Positions 8,878 through 17,138 of a DNA stretch of 64,000 nucleotides are shown here, piece by piece. The stretch lies in NCBI GenBank assembly GCA_036277115.1, contig DASUNM010000021.1, positions 62,001 through 126,000 on the forward strand. Reading direction: 5' to 3'. The notes under the pieces are model-generated. The model was not told the origin of the DNA, did not search any database, and saw nothing but the letters and a program-made list of their open reading frames with translations. This DNA comes from Pyrinomonadaceae bacterium (lineage in GTDB: Bacteria; Acidobacteriota; Blastocatellia; Pyrinomonadales; Pyrinomonadaceae). Numbering within the stretch: the first letter of the stretch is position 1; every line of letters begins with the position of its first letter. Position numbers and translations under genes: made by a program.

Positions 8878-10359
8878 ATGCGAAAACTATTGATCACAGT
8901 CACGGGTCTGTCGCTTGTCGCTTTCGGCTTGCTAAGCGTCGCGGCGGGACAAGATGCAAAAAAGCCGGCACGGCTTGAACTGACGCCCTGTCAGGTTACG
9001 GGAGTTACTGAGAAAGTTCTCTGCGGGACTTACCAGGTATTCGAAGACCGCGCGGCGCGCAAAGGACGGCAGATCACCCTCAAGGTGGTCGTATTTCCGG
9101 CTACGGGACCGGCGCGTGAACCTGATCCCTTCGTCTATATTCCCGGAGGCCCTGGTTCTTCCGCGACCGAAGATGCTCCCGGCATCGCCCAGGTGTTCGC
9201 CCCCATCCGCGCCCGTCGCGATATGGTTTTTATCGATCAGCGTGGCACCGGCGGCTCGCATCCACTGGACTGCAAACTTTTTGATCCCGCCAATCCGCAA
9301 AGCTACCTCGGATACTTTTTCCCGCTCGAAGACGTGCGTAAGTGCCGCCAGGAATTAGAGCCGAAAGCGAATCTCAAGCTCTACACCACGCCGATCGCCA
9401 TGGATGATCTCGATGAAGTACGCGCCGCGCTCGGTTACGAACGGCTGAATCTATTCGGCGGTTCGTATGGAACCCGCGCCGCGCTGGTTTATCTCAAGCG
9501 CCATCCGAAGAGCGTCCGCACGGTGACTTTGCAGGGCGTGGCGCCGACGAACCAGTTTATGCCGCGCGACTTTGCCCTCGTGAACGAGCGCGCGCTGCAG
9601 GGAATCATTGCTGAATGCGGCGGCGATGACGCATGCAATAAAGCGTTTCCGAATTTGCGTGAGGAAACAAAAGCGGTTCTTGAACGACTCTTGAAGGGAC
9701 CGATAGAAGTTGCAATCGGTCTCCCGAACTCAGCCACTGCGAAAGTTTCACTCTCACGCGATTTGGCGGCCGAAGCCATTCGCTACATGCTCTACCAGCC
9801 GCGGGCGGCGAGTCGAGTACCTTTGGTTATTCACCTGGCGGCCCAGGGAAACTTTGCGCCCCTCGCCGAAGCGGCGCTGATGTACCGCCAGCAAATCGTC
9901 GCCACCGGCAGCAACGGCCTCTACCTGTCAATTACGTGCGCGGAAGATCTTCCCTGGATCAAACCCGGCGAAGGCGAACGGCTGTCGGCCAACACTTTTC
10001 TCGGCGACTATCGCCTGCGTCAACAGCGAGAAGCCTGCGCGCTCTGGCCGCGGGCGACGATTTCGAAAGACTACAGCGAGCCGACTAAAGGCGACGCGCC
10101 GGTTTTAATTCTCACCGGCGAATGGGATCCGGTAACGCCGCCGGCACACGGGGACGCGGTCGCAAAACATCTTTCGAATAGCCTGCACCTTGTGGTGCCG
10201 CATGGCGCCCATGGTCTCGGCGGTTTGCAGGGCAGCGACTGCATCGTGGGTGTCATGGCTGCGTTTGTTGAGCGAGGTACGACGAAAAATTTAGACACGT
10301 CGTGCGTGAAGAACGTAAAAAGAAATGGGTTCGCCCTTACCCTTCCGCCGCGTCGTTGA
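8878..10359 (+). CDS. Secreted alpha/beta hydrolase, TAP/S33-like peptidase
   Basis: A 493-residue protein with a signal peptide (MRKLLITVTGLSLVAFGLL, cleavage near AAGQ). The alpha/beta hydrolase core shows the oxyanion segment YIPGGPGSSA, the nucleophile Ser196 in GGSYGTRAA, the acid in LTGEWDPVTPP and the catalytic His in VPHGAHGLG. This matches tripeptidyl aminopeptidases of the S33/TAP type, with the C-terminal TAP-like domain carrying the last two residues. It probably acts in the periplasm on peptides. The ATG at 8878 is chosen for the signal peptide; upstream codons are in a family A repeat. Confidence 0.9.
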   Translation: MRKLLITVTGLSLVAFGLLSVAAGQDAKKPARLELTPCQVTGVTEKVLCGTYQVFEDRAARKGRQITLKVVVFPATGPAREPDPFVYIPGGPGSSATEDAPGIAQVFAPIRARRDMVFIDQRGTGGSHPLDCKLFDPANPQSYLGYFFPLEDVRKCRQELEPKANLKLYTTPIAMDDLDEVRAALGYERLNLFGGSYGTRAALVYLKRHPKSVRTVTLQGVAPTNQFMPRDFALVNERALQGIIAECGGDDACNKAFPNLREETKAVLERLLKGPIEVAIGLPNSATAKVSLSRDLAAEAIRYMLYQPRAASRVPLVIHLAAQGNFAPLAEAALMYRQQIVATGSNGLYLSITCAEDLPWIKPGEGERLSANTFLGDYRLRQQREACALWPRATISKDYSEPTKGDAPVLILTGEWDPVTPPAHGDAVAKHLSNSLHLVVPHGAHGLGGLQGSDCIVGVMAAFVERGTTKNLDTSCVKNVKRNGFALTLPPRR

Positions 10360-10375
10360 AGAACGCCTTTACTGA

Positions 10376-10620
10376 GTCCGCGGAGCGGACGTCAGCATAA
10401 AGCCTGGGGCGTAAGCCCCAGGATTGAAGACACCAAAACCAGTTAGCCCGCGAAGCGGCGAGAGCCGTTGCATCAACGGCTCTCGCCCACTCCGCGGGCT
10501 TTGAAAATTTTTCAACTGCGGTTCCCTGGGGTTCCGCTTCGCTCCACCCCAGGGCGGGGTCCCCAGCCGAGCATCTCGGCTGGGGTGCGAGACTTTATGC
10601 TGCCGTCCGCTACGCGGGCT
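10376..10620. repeat. Family B element, full length (copy 4)
   Basis: The left end is GTCCGCGGAGCGGAC plus TCAGCATAAAGCCTGGGG and the right end CTTTATGCTGCC plus a decayed GTCCGCTACGCGGGC. The inner arms are GCCCGCGAAGCGGC / CCACTCCGCGGGC around an inverted AGAGCCGTTG / CAACGGCTCT, with a CCCCAGCCGAGCATCTCGGC hairpin on the right. A short CTGCCCACTGCCCACTGC array follows. Confidence 0.88.
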
Positions 10621-10668
10621 GCCGTCGGCCTTCTGCCCACTGCCCACTGCTTTTGTTAAAATGCCGGA

Positions 10669-12354
10669 ATGTCACGTGCCAAATTCGCGTTCTGTATCTC
10701 GCTATTTCTCTTCGCCTTGAATGCCAACTCCGCGCAGTCTCAGTCCTCAGTACTCAGTACTCAGTCCTCAGCAGACCTGCCAAAAACACGCGCCGAGCTC
10801 ACTAACTATGAGGAGACAACCCGGTATGAAGAAGTCCTGAGCTTCATCACGGAACTGCAGAAACGCAGTCCGCTCCTGCGCCTCGAGTCCTTCGGTACTT
10901 CGGAAGAAGGTCGGAAGTTGCCGCTCATGATTTTCTCGGATACGCCGATCTCAAATCCGCGTGATGCCCGCGCCAGCGGTAAGCCAATTGTCTTTATCAT
11001 GGGCAACATTCACGCGGGCGAAGTCGAAGGCAAAGAGGCGGCGTTGCATCTTTCCCGGCGCATTCTGTTTGGCGACCTTAAGCCCCTGCTCAGCAAGGTG
11101 ATCATTCTGATCGCCCCCATTTACAACGCGGACGGCAACGAGAAAATCAACGTCAATAACCGCACCGCGCAGTATGGACCGGTGGCCGGTGTCGGCGTGC
11201 GCGAAAACTCTAAAGGCTATGACCTGAACCGTGATTTCATGAAGCTCGATTCACCCGAAGCGCAATCGCTCATCAATTTATGCAACCGTTGGGACCCGCA
11301 CCTCACGGTTGATTTACACACGACCAACGGGTCGTATCACGGCTACCACCTAACGTACTCGCAGCCGCTGAATCCAAATACCAGCCCGGCCGTTTTAAGT
11401 TATCACCGCGACCGGATGCTGCCGGCGATTACGCGCGCGATGCTGCAACGTCACAAGTTTCGCACTTACTACTACGGCAACTTTCCCCGCTTTGAAAATC
11501 TGCCAAAACCGGGCGAGAAGACGAGGTGGGAAGCCTTTACGCACCAGCCGCGCATCGGCCAGAACTACCACGGCCTGCGCAACCGCCTGACAATTCTTTC
11601 TGAAGCGTACAGCTATCTGACTTTCAAACGTCGCGTGGAAGTGACCGAAGCCTTTGTCGAAGAGATCTTTCGGTACGCTGCCGCCAACGCTCCGGAAATT
11701 TACCACCTGACCAAACGCGCGGACGAAGAGACCGTGCGCCAGTTCATGAGTAACGCACCGGTCCAACACGGCGTCGCGTTTGAAATGCGTCCCCTCCCAA
11801 AGCCTGTAGACATTCTGATCGGCGAAGTGGTGAAGGTGAAAAATCCGCGCAACGGCAAGGACATGACCGCGATGGTCGAGGATAAATTTAAGCCGATGAG
11901 GATGGATGATTATGGCATGTTCGCTGCGACTAAGACCGTACCCGCTCCTCATGCTTACCTCTTCAAACCCGAAAAAGATTTGCAAGGTGTGATTGAAAAA
12001 CTTCGACAGCACGGAATTGCCGTTGAGGAGCTGACCGCGCCGCTGACGGCGGAAGTAGATGTATTCACGATCGCAACTGCCACGCGCTCCCAACGGGCTT
12101 TTCAGAAACATAATGAAATGAAAATCACCGGCGCGTACAAGAAAGAGCAGATGACCTTTCCCGCCGGCACCATCCTCGTGCGGACCGCGCAACCTCTGGG
12201 CCGGCTGGTTTGTTATTTGCTTGAACCCGAAAGCGACGACGGTTTAGTTGATTGGAACTTCTTCGATCCTTACCTGGAAACGGGAAAGACCTTCCCCGTC
12301 TATAAACTCATGCAGAATGTGAATGCGGCTAGCAGATTGATGGAAGGGAAGTAA
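10669..12354 (+). CDS. Secreted M14 family zinc carboxypeptidase
   Basis: A 561-residue exported peptidase. The signal peptide (about residues 1-24) is followed by the M14 domain. The zinc ligands are His115 and Glu118 in NIHAGEVEG (HxxE) and a His near 216 in [11 protein letters not shown]. The motif [10 protein letters not shown] and the Arg-containing [11 protein letters not shown] supply the substrate-binding residues expected for M14. It probably degrades peptides or cell-wall fragments outside the cytoplasm. Oddity: the segment coding for [12 protein letters not shown] just after the signal peptide is itself a CAGTCCT/CAGTACT heptamer array, so a tandem repeat is part of the coding sequence. 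Confidence 0.9.
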   Translation: MSRAKFAFCISLFLFALNANSAQSQSSVLSTQSSADLPKTRAELTNYEETTRYEEVLSFITELQKRSPLLRLESFGTSEEGRKLPLMIFSDTPISNPRDARASGKPIVFIMGNIHAGEVEGKEAALHLSRRILFGDLKPLLSKVIILIAPIYNADGNEKINVNNRTAQYGPVAGVGVRENSKGYDLNRDFMKLDSPEAQSLINLCNRWDPHLTVDLHTTNGSYHGYHLTYSQPLNPNTSPAVLSYHRDRMLPAITRAMLQRHKFRTYYYGNFPRFENLPKPGEKTRWEAFTHQPRIGQNYHGLRNRLTILSEAYSYLTFKRRVEVTEAFVEEIFRYAAANAPEIYHLTKRADEETVRQFMSNAPVQHGVAFEMRPLPKPVDILIGEVVKVKNPRNGKDMTAMVEDKFKPMRMDDYGMFAATKTVPAPHAYLFKPEKDLQGVIEKLRQHGIAVEELTAPLTAEVDVFTIATATRSQRAFQKHNEMKITGAYKKEQMTFPAGTILVRTAQPLGRLVCYLLEPESDDGLVDWNFFDPYLETGKTFPVYKLMQNVNAASRLMEGK

Positions 12355-12393
12355 TCCACAGATTACGCAGATTACACAGATTCAAACGGGCAG
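12355..12393. repeat. Short ATCCACAGATTAC-type repeat
   Basis: Tandem decamer-like units (CACAGATTAC, GCAGATTACA) begin at the stop of the M14 gene. Related single or double units occur near 1213, 23056, 26263, 30169, 44990, 46937 and 52286, usually close to the start or stop of a gene. Confidence 0.65.
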
Positions 12394-12423
12394 TAGCGCC
12401 ACCGTAAGGGAGGGCGTGACCTC

Positions 12424-12578
12424 GCGGCTACGCCGCAGCACAGTGCGGTAAGGCTTTGCCTTACCGGCCAGCATCTTCCTTTAATCGTCCGGCGAGGCTG
12501 AGCCTCGCCGGACATTCTTTTAAGAGCCTGAGCCGGAAAGCCGGAGGCTTTCCGCTATGTGCTGCGGCTGAGCCGCTC
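12424..12578. repeat. Family D element (copy 1)
   Basis: A symmetric element. The outer arms are GCGGCTACGCCGCAGCACA with GCGGTAAGGCTTTGCCTTAC, against the inverse GGAAAGCCGGAGGCTTTCCG with TATGTGCTGCGGC. The centre is a CCGGCGAGGCTGAGCCTCGC hairpin. Similar elements lie at 14319 and 25626. Confidence 0.75.
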
Positions 12579-12603
12579 GCCGTCCCTGCTCACTTGCTAA
12601 AGA

Positions 12604-12709
12604 CACTCATTACTCATCACTCATTACTCATCATCTCATCACTCATCACTCATCACTCATCAACTCATTACTCATCACTCATTACTCATCAACTCATTAC
12701 TCATCACTG
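12604..12709. repeat. Heptamer array (ACTCATC/ACTCATT type)
   Basis: About fifteen units of ACTCATY with occasional 4-5 bp slips. It is a different unit from the CACTGCC arrays but has the same 7 bp period. Bases 12710-12884 carry only a small AGGTTCG/CGAACCT hairpin at 12817 and the ribosome site of the ankyrin gene. Confidence 0.85.
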
Positions 12710-12884
12710 CATCGGGCTTGACCCCCTCTTCGCCGCAACGCTATTCTCGGCCCGGCGTACAGGCCGCCACCGTCCGCGGACAGGACTGAGTCCACCTGAT
12801 TGATACAACCAGATTCCAGGTTCGAACTGCGAACCTCCTTCGCCCGATAGCGGACTTGGGCGACTGCATGAAAGGAGGCTCGTT

Positions 12885-14228
12885 ATGTCCATACACAATC
12901 CACAGGATCGACACCTTCCTGTCCGGCCCAACCTCGATCAACTTAAACATCAGGCTAAAGATCTTTTGCGCGCGATTCGCGCCGGAGAGCCGGAAGCGGT
13001 TGAAGAATTCAAGAAATATCATCCGCAGCGTGCAGACAAGATATCCGCCGGCCGCACGCCGGATGCGCGCCATCCCGAGGTCACCCTCGCTGATGCGCAA
13101 TTCGTTCTGGCGCGCAGCTATGGAGTGCCCAGCTGGCCGCGCCTGGTTCAATGTTGCCAACTCGTCGACGCAATTTGGAATGACGACGTTGACGCAGTAC
13201 GCAATTTGATTCTCAGCAACCCGCACTTGCTGACGGAAAGCGCGCTGGTTCGCCAGAGCAACTGGGGACCGCCGATGAGTTATGCCGCGAACGTCGGCCG
13301 CAACGAGATAATCCGGATGCTGCACGACCTCGGAGCGACGGACCACCGCCACGCTATCGATCGGGCCATGCTGCAAAGCCGAATCGACACCGCGCATCTG
13401 CTTTACGATTTGATGGGCCGCCCAACGGTGCCGGATGACGCGCTTGGGGGACCGGCGTACACGCTCAGCGTTTCCGGCACGGCCGTCGCGCTGGAATTTG
13501 GCGCGCGCGTGGTCGACGCGCATGGCAAGAGGATTGCCCCCGTCGATGTTGTGCTGGAAACTGACAGCCGCAACCCTGAAGCGAAGCATGCGATTCTTGA
13601 GATGTATTCGGCGCACGGTCTTGAACTGCCCGATACGCCGGTGATGGCTTTGCATCGCGGCCGCATCGATCTGCTGGAAGAACATCTGCGCCGCGACCCA
13701 CAACTTTTGACGCGCACGTTCACGCACGAAGAGATTTACCCGCCGGATATGGGCTGTCATGACGAAGTAAACGCGACGCAGGGCACGCCGCTGAAGGGGA
13801 CGACGCTGCTGCATCTGTGTGCGGACTATGACGAGATCGAGATCGCGCGCTGGCTGCTGGCCCAGGGGATGAATGTCGACGCGAAAGCCGCGGTTGACGA
13901 AGAGGGTTTTGGGGGCCACACCGCACTCTTCGGCACGGTTGTTTCACAGCCTAATTTCTGGATGAACTATAAGGGCGGTTGGGCCCACACTCGCAAACAG
14001 CTGGCGGCGCCATTCGCGGAGTTGTTACTCGAGCACGGCGCTGATCCCAACCTACGCGCCTCGCTGCGCAAGAAACTGCATCCCGGCTATGGCCCAAAGT
14101 ATGACGTTGAGAACACGTACGAGTATCGCGACGTCACTCCGCTCGCGTGGGGCCGGCGCTTCCACGCCAAAGTCTTCGTCAGCGAACCAGCGATGCAGTT
14201 AATCGAGGCCGCCGGCGGAGTTGAGTAG
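12885..14228 (+). CDS. Ankyrin repeat protein
   Basis: A 447-residue cytosolic protein without signal peptide. It starts with a helical DQLKHQAKDLLRAIRAGEPEA region, followed by ankyrin-like repeats recognisable as GPPMSYAANVGRNEIIRMLH, TPVMALHRGRIDLLEEHL, TTLLHLCADYDEIEIARWLL and FAELLLEHGADPNLRAS. It is presumably a protein-protein interaction scaffold; no enzymatic motif is visible. A strong AAGGAGG ribosome site precedes the ATG. The partner is unknown. Heptamer repeats start 9 bases after the stop. Confidence 0.85.
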   Translation: MSIHNPQDRHLPVRPNLDQLKHQAKDLLRAIRAGEPEAVEEFKKYHPQRADKISAGRTPDARHPEVTLADAQFVLARSYGVPSWPRLVQCCQLVDAIWNDDVDAVRNLILSNPHLLTESALVRQSNWGPPMSYAANVGRNEIIRMLHDLGATDHRHAIDRAMLQSRIDTAHLLYDLMGRPTVPDDALGGPAYTLSVSGTAVALEFGARVVDAHGKRIAPVDVVLETDSRNPEAKHAILEMYSAHGLELPDTPVMALHRGRIDLLEEHLRRDPQLLTRTFTHEEIYPPDMGCHDEVNATQGTPLKGTTLLHLCADYDEIEIARWLLAQGMNVDAKAAVDEEGFGGHTALFGTVVSQPNFWMNYKGGWAHTRKQLAAPFAELLLEHGADPNLRASLRKKLHPGYGPKYDVENTYEYRDVTPLAWGRRFHAKVFVSEPAMQLIEAAGGVE

Positions 14229-14236
14229 CATCCGAG

Positions 14237-14319
14237 TCAGTGAGCAGTGAGCGGTGAGCAGTGGGCGGTGAGGAGGGGGCGGTGAGCAGTGGGCGGTGAG
14301 CAGTGGGCCGTGAGCAGAA
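14237..14319. repeat. Heptamer array (GTGAGCA/GTGGGCG)
   Basis: About eleven units of GTGAGCA or GTGGGCG with one slip. It ends in GCAGAA directly against the palindrome GTGCGCGGAGCGCAC, a junction also found at 23149 and 54277. Confidence 0.88.
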
Positions 14320-14377
14320 GTGCGCGGAGCGCACGCGGCTTTGCCCCAGCACAGTGCGGTAAGCCTATGGCTTACCG
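14319..14377. repeat. Family D element, short (copy 2) with a family B terminus
   Basis: GTGCGCGGAGCGCAC, the terminal hairpin of family B, is joined directly to GCGGCTTTGCCCCAGCACA and GCGGTAAGCCTATGGCTTAC of family D. The same fusion is present at 25626, so it is unlikely to be chance. Confidence 0.7.
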
Positions 14378-14420
14378 TTCCGCTCGACTTAGTCGGGATA
14401 CGCGCTAGTTACTGCCCGTC

Positions 14421-14525
14421 TCTTGCGCCCCTTCAGGGCGCCGATTTTTTTCTAACACTGATCCAGGGGTGTCGCTCGCTGTGCTCGCTCACCCCTGGCT
14501 ACTTTCTGGCAGCCTTTCAGGCTGC
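14421..14525. repeat. Family C element (copy 1), same architecture as the transposase flanks
   Basis: Three hairpins in order: GCGCCCCTTCAGGGCGC, then CCAGGGGTG...CACCCCTGG with a GCTCGCTGTGCTCGC loop, then GCAGCCTTTCAGGCTGC. The spacer GCTACTTTCTGGCA between hairpins two and three is identical to that in the right flank of the transposase at 17112-17124. An inverted copy lies at 41155. Confidence 0.85.
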
Positions 14526-14543
14526 TTACGGCACCCTGGCTAG

Positions 14544-16211
14544 TTAACGCATGCCTGCCGCCGCACGATATTCGGGTGTCCAGCGCAGCACGTGATAATG
14601 CGGGTCGAGTGTGACTGAGCGGGCCCGGAACCCTACCGGCACCACAAAAGTTGTGCGTGCGCCGCCAACTCTCACGTTCCGCAACAAGCGTCTTCCATTG
14701 TCACCTTCGATCTCAATCTGAAGAGTGGTGCGATAGTAGGGGGCCGCTTGCGTGATTGCGCCGCTAACTCTACTGCCTGCTTGTGTCCAATTGAGTTGAA
14801 ACTCAGGCGCGCCGGTTCGCTCAAACCACTGATCATAAAACCATCCCAGATCCCGTCCCGCGCCGGCTTCTATCTCTCGCCAGAATTCCTTGAGCGTGAG
14901 TCGCCGGAACGCATAACGCCGGGTGATGCCGCCCAGCACACTTTGAAACTTGCGCCGGCCAATTTCGCGGGAGAGCATGTCCCAGACGAGAAAGCCTTTG
15001 TTGTAGGCAATATTCCGAAACTTCTCGTCTGCCGGAAGGTCACCGATCGGCGCGTCAATTCCTTTACCTACCAACTTGAAGTATTCCAAGGCGCTGTAAA
15101 TCGGATCATGTTCATACCCGATGCGGCGAAAGCGTTCAGCCGCGGCCGGACCCGCAATCGTTTCCACGGCGCGCAGCCCGCCGTACTCGGCCAGCATTTC
15201 TTCAATGAAGCGCCCGCCCGGTCGTTTTAGCGAGACCACATGGGGCCACCATTCATGACTGTATTCGTGGCCGTACCATTCCAACAAAACGTTGAACCTC
15301 GCCGCTGAAACATTGAAGGCGTTACTGTTGATATAAGCGAAACCCTGTGGCGTGGCCGCGTTGAAACCGGACTTTTTGGCCAGCTCTCGGGGTATCTCGA
15401 CAAGGGCAAACTCTTTAAAGCGATAAGGCCCAAACTCTTCGGCAAGAGTCTTTAGAATTCTCTGTACGCCTGCCAGATACTCCGTCATGCCGGGCCGGGC
15501 GCGGAGGAGATAAACCGAAACACGCACCGGGCCGTCGCGACGAACCACGGTGAACTTTCCGGCCGCAAACGAAAGAAACGTAGGATGCCTGATTTGAAAC
15601 CGAAAGATTCCGCGCTCTTCCTCGCTGAGGGTACTGGTCCTGTCGCCTGACGCGATCGCCTGCTCACCGGCGGGAACGGAGATTTCCATCGACCCGATCC
15701 CTTGTGAGGCTTCATTAAGTTGCGGGTACCACGTGGTGCCGTATGCGGATGCGAAAGTTACTTCAGGGCCAACGTGAAATATGAAACGCGCGGTGCCGCC
15801 GCCTGAATACCGGAATCTCAGTTCAATGGGTTCACGGGCCGGAAATGGTTTGCTCGGATGGACGCGGTAAACAGCGTCTCGGTTCGGCGTGCCGTCAGTC
15901 GTGAAAAAACCTCCTTCAGTGCGCGCGTTCTCGACCCTGGCCAGACCACTACTGGCTCGGGGGCTGAGTACTTCCACGCGCACCTCGCGCATCAGCTCGC
16001 TTAAAGAGAACTCGACAAAATCACGTTGCGCTGCGGCCGCGGCGACACTCATCGTACCTGTGACTTCGAGTGTTTTATCCGCCGCCAGTACCTTCACGGA
16101 CATCTGGTATCGAGTTCCGTCTTGCGCATGGGAAAGCTTTTGCGCATGTGATATCGAGTTTCCGAAGGTGAATGAAAAAGCGAAAACAAGGGGCAAGATA
16201 GACAGACGCAT
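14544..16211 (-). CDS. Secreted M1-like metallopeptidase (gluzincin)
   Basis: A 555-residue protein with a signal peptide (about 1-24, ending SHAQ). The N-terminal beta-rich half resembles the M1 saddle domain. The catalytic domain has GHEYSHEWW, an HExxH zinc motif, with a third ligand Glu about 18 residues on in FIEEMLAEYGGL. A classical GAMEN exopeptidase motif is not evident, and a C-terminal PDZ-like region is not clear, so the substrate may differ from N-terminal amino acids. It is likely periplasmic. It is one of three M1-type enzymes in the window and much shorter than full aminopeptidase N. Confidence 0.85.
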   Translation of the reverse strand: MRLSILPLVFAFSFTFGNSISHAQKLSHAQDGTRYQMSVKVLAADKTLEVTGTMSVAAAAAQRDFVEFSLSELMREVRVEVLSPRASSGLARVENARTEGGFFTTDGTPNRDAVYRVHPSKPFPAREPIELRFRYSGGGTARFIFHVGPEVTFASAYGTTWYPQLNEASQGIGSMEISVPAGEQAIASGDRTSTLSEEERGIFRFQIRHPTFLSFAAGKFTVVRRDGPVRVSVYLLRARPGMTEYLAGVQRILKTLAEEFGPYRFKEFALVEIPRELAKKSGFNAATPQGFAYINSNAFNVSAARFNVLLEWYGHEYSHEWWPHVVSLKRPGGRFIEEMLAEYGGLRAVETIAGPAAAERFRRIGYEHDPIYSALEYFKLVGKGIDAPIGDLPADEKFRNIAYNKGFLVWDMLSREIGRRKFQSVLGGITRRYAFRRLTLKEFWREIEAGAGRDLGWFYDQWFERTGAPEFQLNWTQAGSRVSGAITQAAPYYRTTLQIEIEGDNGRRLLRNVRVGGARTTFVVPVGFRARSVTLDPHYHVLRWTPEYRAAAGMR

Positions 16212-16330
16212 AGACCAATCGCTCTTGAGACGTTTTCCCGTCGAAACTAACAGGAGACTTTGCTTACGGTCTTACCTGATTCATGCGTGTTTGTCTGTAG
16301 TTAGCGCCGGCGATGTGTCCTGGGGAGGGG

Positions 16331-16399
16331 CTTTGCCTCAAAAGTCCGAAAAGGTAGCTCTCATTCACGGGCTTTAGCCCGGTGATAAGCAGAGTGCGA
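16331..16399. repeat. Family F element (copy 1)
   Basis: GCTTTGCCTCAAAAGTCCGA, then TCATTCACGGGC and a GGGCTTTAGCCC hairpin, then GATAAGC. The same order occurs at 61281. The word GCTTTGCCTCAAAAGTC also occurs at about 63785. Bases 16212-16330 hold nothing recognised. Confidence 0.65.
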
Positions 16400-16445
16400 G
16401 ACTAGTGAACTTTTAACCGGATTTATATAGTCGAACTCACTTCGA

Positions 16446-16540
16446 CAACCCGAAGGGTTGCAAGAAAGTAGCCGGTGGTCGGAGTCCGCGGAGACCACCG
16501 GAAAGGCGATATTAATTTGGTCGCACCCCGGAGGGGTGCC
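16446..16540. repeat. Left inverted flank of the transposase element
   Basis: It contains CAACCC-GAA-GGGTTG, a CCGGTGGTC/GACCACCGG stem with a 12 bp loop, and GCACCCC-GGAG-GGGTGC. It lies 54 bp upstream of the transposase start and is an inverted copy of 17044-17138. Confidence 0.88.
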
Positions 16541-16594
16541 AGATCCTTCGCTGTAAAGATCTTTCACATTGACCTGTAATCTAGACTTCAGATT

Positions 16595-17038
16595 ATGGGT
16601 TCAACCTTCTTCAGCCTGCACTATCACATCGTCTTCTCGACCAAGGAGCGGCGACCCTTCATTAAGCCCGAATGGCAACCACGTCTTCATGCATACCTCG
16701 GCGGGATCATTAAAGGCATGAACGGCGTGCCCGAGATTGTCGGCGGAGTTGAGGATCACCTCCATATCCTTGCGAGTCTCAGGCCAGTGCATTGCATTGC
16801 GGATGTACTTCGCGACTTGAAGAAGGAATCGTCCACGTGGGCTAAAGAGAATTTTGATCGCAGATTCACCTGGCAAGAGGGTTATGCGGCGTTCACCGTA
16901 AGCCCCACGGCGACCGAATCCGTGAGGCGCTACATTGCCACGCAGGAGGCGCATCATCGTAAACATTCGTTTGTTGATGAATTGAGAGAGCTTCTTAACG
17001 CGGCCGGTATCGAATTTGATGAGAAGTACTTGTTGTGA
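16595..17038 (+). CDS. REP-associated tyrosine transposase / IS200-like Y1 transposase
   Basis: A 147-residue single-domain HUH endonuclease. The metal-binding HUH motif is HLHI (near residue 60, after GGVEDHLHILASL), and the catalytic Tyr is in the helix RRYIATQEAHH near residue 110. It starts FFSLHYHIVFSTKERRPFI, a typical Y1 N-terminus, and its length matches IS200 TnpA and RAYTs. No tnpB accompanies it. It is expected to cut single-stranded DNA at structured ends. The reading frame is intact and both key motifs are present, so it may be active. Flanking hairpins on both sides suggest that these are its substrate. Confidence 0.93.
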   Translation: MGSTFFSLHYHIVFSTKERRPFIKPEWQPRLHAYLGGIIKGMNGVPEIVGGVEDHLHILASLRPVHCIADVLRDLKKESSTWAKENFDRRFTWQEGYAAFTVSPTATESVRRYIATQEAHHRKHSFVDELRELLNAAGIEFDEKYLL

Positions 17039-17043
17039 CGTCT

Positions 17044-17138
17044 GGCACCCCTTCGGGGTGCGGTCATGATTAACGACTTTTCCGGTGGTCTCCGAGGACT
17101 CCGACCACCGGCTACTTTCTGGCAACCCTTCGGGTTGC
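17044..17138. repeat. Right inverted flank of the transposase element
   Basis: GCACCCC-TTC-GGGGTGC, then CCGGTGGTC/GACCACCGG, then CTACTTTCTG and GCAACCC-TTC-GGGTTGC. It begins 5 bp after the transposase stop. The minus-strand araC-type gene ends inside it. Confidence 0.88.

Noticed and set aside
11395-12192. 265-codon minus-strand frame inside the M14 gene
   Set aside because: Antisense of a clearly homologous peptidase; the translated sequence has no family features.
12604-12709. Regular short repeats that could be taken for a CRISPR array
   Set aside because: The units are 7 bp in direct tandem with no spacers, and no cas genes are in the window.
12817-12835. AGGTTCGAACTGCGAACCT looks like a tRNA T-arm
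   Set aside because: It is a simple hairpin. No acceptor stem, D-arm or anticodon arm can be formed from the flanking bases, so it is not a tRNA.
12741-13919. Long open frame of 392 codons on the minus strand
   Set aside because: It is the antisense shadow of the ankyrin gene, Arg/Gln/His-rich with no recognisable domain, and its frame is a by-product of high GC.
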